A DNA stretch of 35,340 bases from an uncultured Dorea sp. GTDB taxonomy: Bacteria; Bacillota; Clostridia; Lachnospirales; Lachnospiraceae. A model generated the notes under the pieces. That model was not told the DNA's origin. It made no database searches and saw only the letters and a list, made by a program, of their open reading frames with translations. The stretch is from the NCBI GenBank assembly GCA_910586965.1, contig CAJUMF010000036.1, positions 1-35,340 on the forward strand, given 5' to 3'. Of the stretch, positions 32,217 through 35,340 are shown piece by piece. Position 1 is the first letter of the stretch; every line of letters starts with the position of its first letter. Both the position numbers and the translations under genes were made by a program.

Positions 32217-33542
32217 ATGGAGAGATTAATCACAACTGCCATGTATGCCCGTTCTACCTTTATCATCATACCGCTTGCTTTCTTTTGTTTTATCCCTGTC
32301 TGGCAGGATGCGAAAAGCTCCCCCGCACGTCTTGCCGCCAAAGTTGCCGCCGCCTTTGCTTTAGCGGAAACGGTCATGTTCCTTATATATTTTCTCTTCT
32401 CATCTGTAATTGCAAATATGGCAAGCGCGGTTCTTTGCATCGTTATATTTTTCTATCTGTACCAAAAAGAAATTGCGCTTAAGCGCTCCCACCTGTGGTT
32501 CATTTTCATGACCGCCTGCATGGTCGGGGGCTTTACCTATCTGTTCTACCATCTGGTCAATATATTTTTTCATCCTACAGCCACCGTTGACGACCCGGCA
32601 TTCACCGACACCTTTTTTCTCCAGCTTGCTTTCGAATCTTTACTGGTCCTCATCCTGGCCCTGCCCACCCGGCGGTATCTCGGATGGCTTGTACACCATT
32701 TCCATGAGGAAAAAGTCTGGAGGGTCATCTGGCTGATTCCCGCAAGTTTTTTAGCGTTTTCCTACATTTTTATTCCCTACGATAACAGCGTTATGTTTGT
32801 GGGGCGGTTTTTAGAAATATACATTATCACGATTTTTATCCTTTTCATCCTCATCCTCCTTATCTACGGCCTGTTTTGCAAAATCGCACACAGCATCACG
32901 GAAAATCAAAAGATGGCGCTGAAAACAGCTAATCTGGAAATACAGGCACAGCAGTACCACCGTCTCCAGTCTTATGTGCAGGAGACAAGCCGGCTGCGCC
33001 ATGATTTCCGCCATCAGCTCACCGTGCTCGCCGACATGCTGAAAACACAGCGTTACGAGGAGCTGGAGCACTACCTCACGCAATCCATCGGCAGTTTCAC
33101 CGACATGCCCTTGAAGTACTGCTCTTCCTCCGCAGTCAATGCAATCTTAAACCACTACGTTTCCCTCTGCCGGGAGTTTGGCATAGAGACTCGCCTGAAC
33201 ATACGCCTGAAAGATGATTTTTCTATCGAAGACATTGATTTTTGCGTACTGCTGGGAAACCTCCTGGAAAATGCGATGGACGCCTGCAAGATGCTCCCCG
33301 AAGAAATGCGGAAGATTACGCTGAAATCCGGGCAGACGTCCGAACACGTCATAGCACTGTACATTTCAAACCCGTATGAAGAACCCGTCTCCATAAAAGC
33401 CGGGATATTCCTTTCCACCAAGCATGAAGGGGAGGGCCAGGGGCTAAAATCCGTGCGGCTGATTACAGAAAAATACAATGGTTTTCTTGACATCCGTCAT
33501 GAAAACAAGCTGTTTGAGGTGAAGTGCCTGTTGAACATTTAA
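32217..33542 (+). CDS. GHKL sensor histidine kinase (AgrC/ComD-like)
   Basis: 441 residues. The N-terminal half has six to seven membrane segments, as in peptide-sensing kinases. The dimerisation region carries LRHDFRHQL, whose His codon at 33000 (H262) is the likely phosphoacceptor. The ATP-binding half has LLGNLLENAMDAC (N box) and GIFLSTKHEGEGQGLKSV (G box). Partner of the LytTR regulator. No AgrB protease or obvious signal peptide gene is adjacent, so the stimulus is unknown. AGGAGG eight bases before the ATG, three bases after the regulator stop, so they form one operon. Confidence 0.92.
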   Translation: MERLITTAMYARSTFIIIPLAFFCFIPVWQDAKSSPARLAAKVAAAFALAETVMFLIYFLFSSVIANMASAVLCIVIFFYLYQKEIALKRSHLWFIFMTACMVGGFTYLFYHLVNIFFHPTATVDDPAFTDTFFLQLAFESLLVLILALPTRRYLGWLVHHFHEEKVWRVIWLIPASFLAFSYIFIPYDNSVMFVGRFLEIYIITIFILFILILLIYGLFCKIAHSITENQKMALKTANLEIQAQQYHRLQSYVQETSRLRHDFRHQLTVLADMLKTQRYEELEHYLTQSIGSFTDMPLKYCSSSAVNAILNHYVSLCREFGIETRLNIRLKDDFSIEDIDFCVLLGNLLENAMDACKMLPEEMRKITLKSGQTSEHVIALYISNPYEEPVSIKAGIFLSTKHEGEGQGLKSVRLITEKYNGFLDIRHENKLFEVKCLLNI

Positions 33543-33559
33543 CAGATTTCTGATAGTAT
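33531..33559 (+). promoter_or_regulatory. possible promoter of the acetyltransferase gene
   Basis: TTGAAC (33531-33536) and TAGTAT (33554-33559) with a 17-base spacer, at the end of the kinase gene. Confidence 0.5.
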
Positions 33560-33601
33560 GAAGAATAATTAATTTCCACGCAAAAATAAAAGGAGGGTCC
33601 C

Positions 33602-34141
33602 ATGAATAGTTCTGAAAACATTATCATAGAAAAAGCCAGCCCTGAAGATACAGCGGAGCTGCTCCGTTTCCTGAAAGCCATCGGAGGAGAAACCGATAAT
33701 CTCACATTCGGAGCGGAAGGGCTGCCCGTCTCTCCGGACGAGGAACGCGAGCTGCTCGCATCTCTGGAAACTTCTGAAACTTCCGCCATGTTCACCGCAA
33801 AAAAGAGCGGAAAAATAGTGGGAAACGCCCATTTTACCGGCATGACCCGCGAGCGCCTGAAACACAGAGGAACCATCGGCATCTCCGTACTGAAATCAGA
33901 ATGGGGGCAGGGAATCGGCACCATGCTTATGGAGGCGGTCATAGATTTTGCCAGAAATACCGCCCATGCAGAGATTATTTCATTAGAAGTAAAGAGCGAT
34001 AATGTCCGTGCAATCAAATTGTACGAAAGATTTGGGTTTGAAAAAATCGGCTATTTTAAAGGATTTCTTAAAATAAACGGTAAATACGCCGATTTTGAGC
34101 TGATGAACCTGTATTTCCCCCAGGAAAGCGAACTTCCATAG
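33602..34141 (+). CDS. GNAT-family N-acetyltransferase
   Basis: 179 residues. Acetyl-CoA binding motif A is clear (ISVLKSEWGQGIGTMLMEAVIDFAR) and motif B follows (SLEVKSDNVRAIKLYERFGFEKIG). Length and pattern fit small-molecule or protein N-acetyltransferases; the substrate cannot be inferred. AAGGAGG five bases before the ATG. It has its own possible promoter. Confidence 0.9.
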   Translation: MNSSENIIIEKASPEDTAELLRFLKAIGGETDNLTFGAEGLPVSPDEERELLASLETSETSAMFTAKKSGKIVGNAHFTGMTRERLKHRGTIGISVLKSEWGQGIGTMLMEAVIDFARNTAHAEIISLEVKSDNVRAIKLYERFGFEKIGYFKGFLKINGKYADFELMNLYFPQESELP

Positions 34142-34188
34142 AAGGTATAACATTCTAACACAACAAAAAATAATATTTTCATTCGAAC

Positions 34189-34232
34189 TGCCTCCTGTTT
34201 TTTGGTACACTTATACAAAAACACAGGAGGCA
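34189..34232. repeat. perfect 10-bp inverted repeat carrying outward ribosome binding sites
   Basis: TGCCTCCTGT (34189-34198) and ACAGGAGGCA (34223-34232) flank 24 bases. The right arm contains the recombinase AGGAGG, so pairing in mRNA would hide that site. The left arm places another AGGAGG ahead of an ATG on the minus strand at 34182. The function could be translational control or a recombination site. Confidence 0.6.
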
Positions 34233-34237
34233 TTGTC

Positions 34238-35158
34238 ATGAACAACTTACAATCACATATAAAAAACTATCTGGAATTCTGCCAATATCAAAAAAGGCTG
34301 GACAAAAAAACTTTAAAAGCCTATCGCATCGACCTAAGACAGTTTTCAGAGCATGTCTGCACAACCGCTGTCCCAGATATAACCCCGGACACTTTGGAGG
34401 GTTATATCGCAGAGCTGCATCAAAAATATAAGCCTAAAACATCAAAAAGAAAAATCGCATCATTAAAAGCCCTTTTCCATTATTTTGAATATAAAGACAT
34501 TATCGACCGGAACCCATTCCACAAAATACAGATAAGGTTCCGTGAGCCGGTCATACTGCCCAAGACCATTCCGCTGCACACCGTCGAAACATTTCTCTCC
34601 ACCATGTACAGATGCCATGCCGAATCCAAGACAGACTACCAGCGGAAAAATACCCTCCGCGACATCGCCGTAGCCGAACTTCTGTTTTCCACAGGCATGA
34701 GAATCTCCGAGCTGTGTACCCTGAAAACAAGCGACGTAAACCTGTACGACAAGACAATCCTCATATACGGAAAAGGCTCGAAAGAGCGAAAAATACAAGT
34801 CGCAAACGATGATGTCATCCAAATCCTGCACAGGTACCAGCGCGCCTTTTCACCCCACATCGAGAGCTGCGGGCATTTCTTCGCCAATCAGTCAGACCGC
34901 GCGCTGTCAGACCAGTCCGTCCGCAGAATGATAAACAAGTACACCGCCCTCGCCACGATAGAACTGCATATCACGCCCCATATGTTCCGCCATACCTTCG
35001 CCACAAGCCTTTTGGAGGCGGACGTAGATATCAGATATATCCAGGAAATGCTTGGGCATAGCTCAATCAATATAACAGAGATATATACACATGTGGCAAC
35101 AGCAAAGCAGAGAGATATCCTGGCAAATAAACATCCCCGGAAGGATTTTTGTTTTTAG
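34238..35158 (+). CDS. XerC/D-like tyrosine recombinase
   Basis: 306 residues. N-terminal core-binding SAM-like domain (1-105) and catalytic domain with the full set R155 (STGMRISELC), K179 (YGKGSKERKI), H248 and R251 (HMFRHTFATSLL), H274 (LGHSS) and nucleophile Y283 (ITEIYTHV). It should therefore be active. Length is that of housekeeping Xer or phase-variation invertases rather than large element integrases. The start at 34238 was preferred over 34202 because AGGAGG precedes it by seven bases. No excisionase or other element genes are seen before the window ends. It may serve an invertible locus beyond the right edge; this is inference. Confidence 0.9.
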   Translation: MNNLQSHIKNYLEFCQYQKRLDKKTLKAYRIDLRQFSEHVCTTAVPDITPDTLEGYIAELHQKYKPKTSKRKIASLKALFHYFEYKDIIDRNPFHKIQIRFREPVILPKTIPLHTVETFLSTMYRCHAESKTDYQRKNTLRDIAVAELLFSTGMRISELCTLKTSDVNLYDKTILIYGKGSKERKIQVANDDVIQILHRYQRAFSPHIESCGHFFANQSDRALSDQSVRRMINKYTALATIELHITPHMFRHTFATSLLEADVDIRYIQEMLGHSSINITEIYTHVATAKQRDILANKHPRKDFCF

Positions 35159-35195
35159 ATTCAGAGGGTGTTGGGGAATAAGTGAATAAGGAAAG

Positions 35196-35259
35196 AATCC
35201 CCCTCCTTGGGGATATGAGGCTGGTAGGGCTTTGTGGGTGACGGGAGGGGGATTTTTTT
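35196..35259 (+). terminator. intrinsic terminator after recombinase gene
   Basis: AATCCCCCTCC and GGAGGGGGATT arms with a 37-base loop, followed by TTTTT. The stem is very GC-rich. Confidence 0.75.
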
Positions 35260-35282
35260 GTTGGATTTTAATAGGGTTAGAG

Positions 35283-35305
35283 AAGGATAATTGTTAGTTA
35301 TCCTT
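35283..35305. repeat. short perfect inverted repeat
   Basis: AAGGATAA and TTATCCTT surround a 7-base spacer, 124 bases after the recombinase. It could be a recombination or protein-binding site; no gene is visible from 35159 to the end of the window. Confidence 0.5.
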
Positions 35306-35340
35306 TAAATGGTATTGAAGAATCGATTGGATAATTGAAT

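Noticed and set aside
34051..34182. 43-residue minus-strand peptide (MKILFFVVLECY...) with AGGAGG upstream, considered as a signal peptide or AgrD-like product
   Set aside because: It is antisense to the acetyltransferase C terminus, and its ribosome binding site is explained by the inverted repeat. No AgrB or conserved signal motif.
1..35340. CRISPR arrays, insertion sequences, tRNA or rRNA genes
   Set aside because: No regularly spaced repeats, transposase genes or terminal repeats, and no recognisable tRNA or rRNA sequence were seen on reading both strands.

Overview
The window looks like chromosomal DNA of an anaerobic Clostridia, most likely a gut Lachnospiraceae. The evidence is strong AGGAGG ribosome binding sites, [FeFe]-hydrogenase maturases, a FabK-type fatty acid synthesis operon, many Fe-S proteins, and large secreted proteins with Cys-pair repeats and InlB/Ig-like modules. 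No tRNA, rRNA, CRISPR array or insertion sequence was seen. The taxonomic call is inference from gene content.

Positions 1-9875 are all on the minus strand. In order they hold: a membrane 4Fe-4S protein coupled to a small membrane protein; a large secreted beta-helix protein; a redox group (Fe-S protein, Fe-S aldo/keto reductase) behind a zinc-type macrodomain ADP-ribose hydrolase; and a PadR-led operon with two paralogous membrane proteins and a prepilin-peptidase-like protein. A HicAB toxin-antitoxin pair follows at 9961-10564.

Positions 10565-15510 carry the [FeFe]-hydrogenase maturation set hydE, hydG and hydF on the plus strand. It has a leader of about 160 nt that ends in an intrinsic terminator just before hydE. 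An AT-rich fragment of an AlbA/ATP-binding regulator sits between hydG and hydF. The structural hydrogenase is not in the window.

Positions 15479-28348, minus strand, form the type II fatty acid synthesis region. Transcription order is fabH, acpP, fabK, fabD, fabG, fabF, accB, fabZ, accC, a fused accD-accA, and a second FabK/nitronate-monooxygenase-like flavoprotein. Then come a MarR (FabT-like) regulator, a sirtuin, a CPBP protease and an orphan RelB/DinJ-like protein. The fabH promoter is flanked by two FabT-like palindromes, so the distal MarR gene probably controls the operon.

Positions 28506-33542 pair a second large secreted modular protein with a divergently encoded LytTR response regulator and GHKL histidine kinase. 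Two TTTTGGCG direct repeats lie directly upstream of the secreted protein's weak -35, as expected for LytTR activation. The window closes with a GNAT acetyltransferase and a complete tyrosine recombinase whose ribosome binding site lies in a perfect inverted repeat.

Nothing here is clearly a wholly new system. The best candidates for undescribed biology are the LytTR-secreted protein circuit, the structured hydE leader, the FabT-like box arrangement, and the recombinase inverted repeat.
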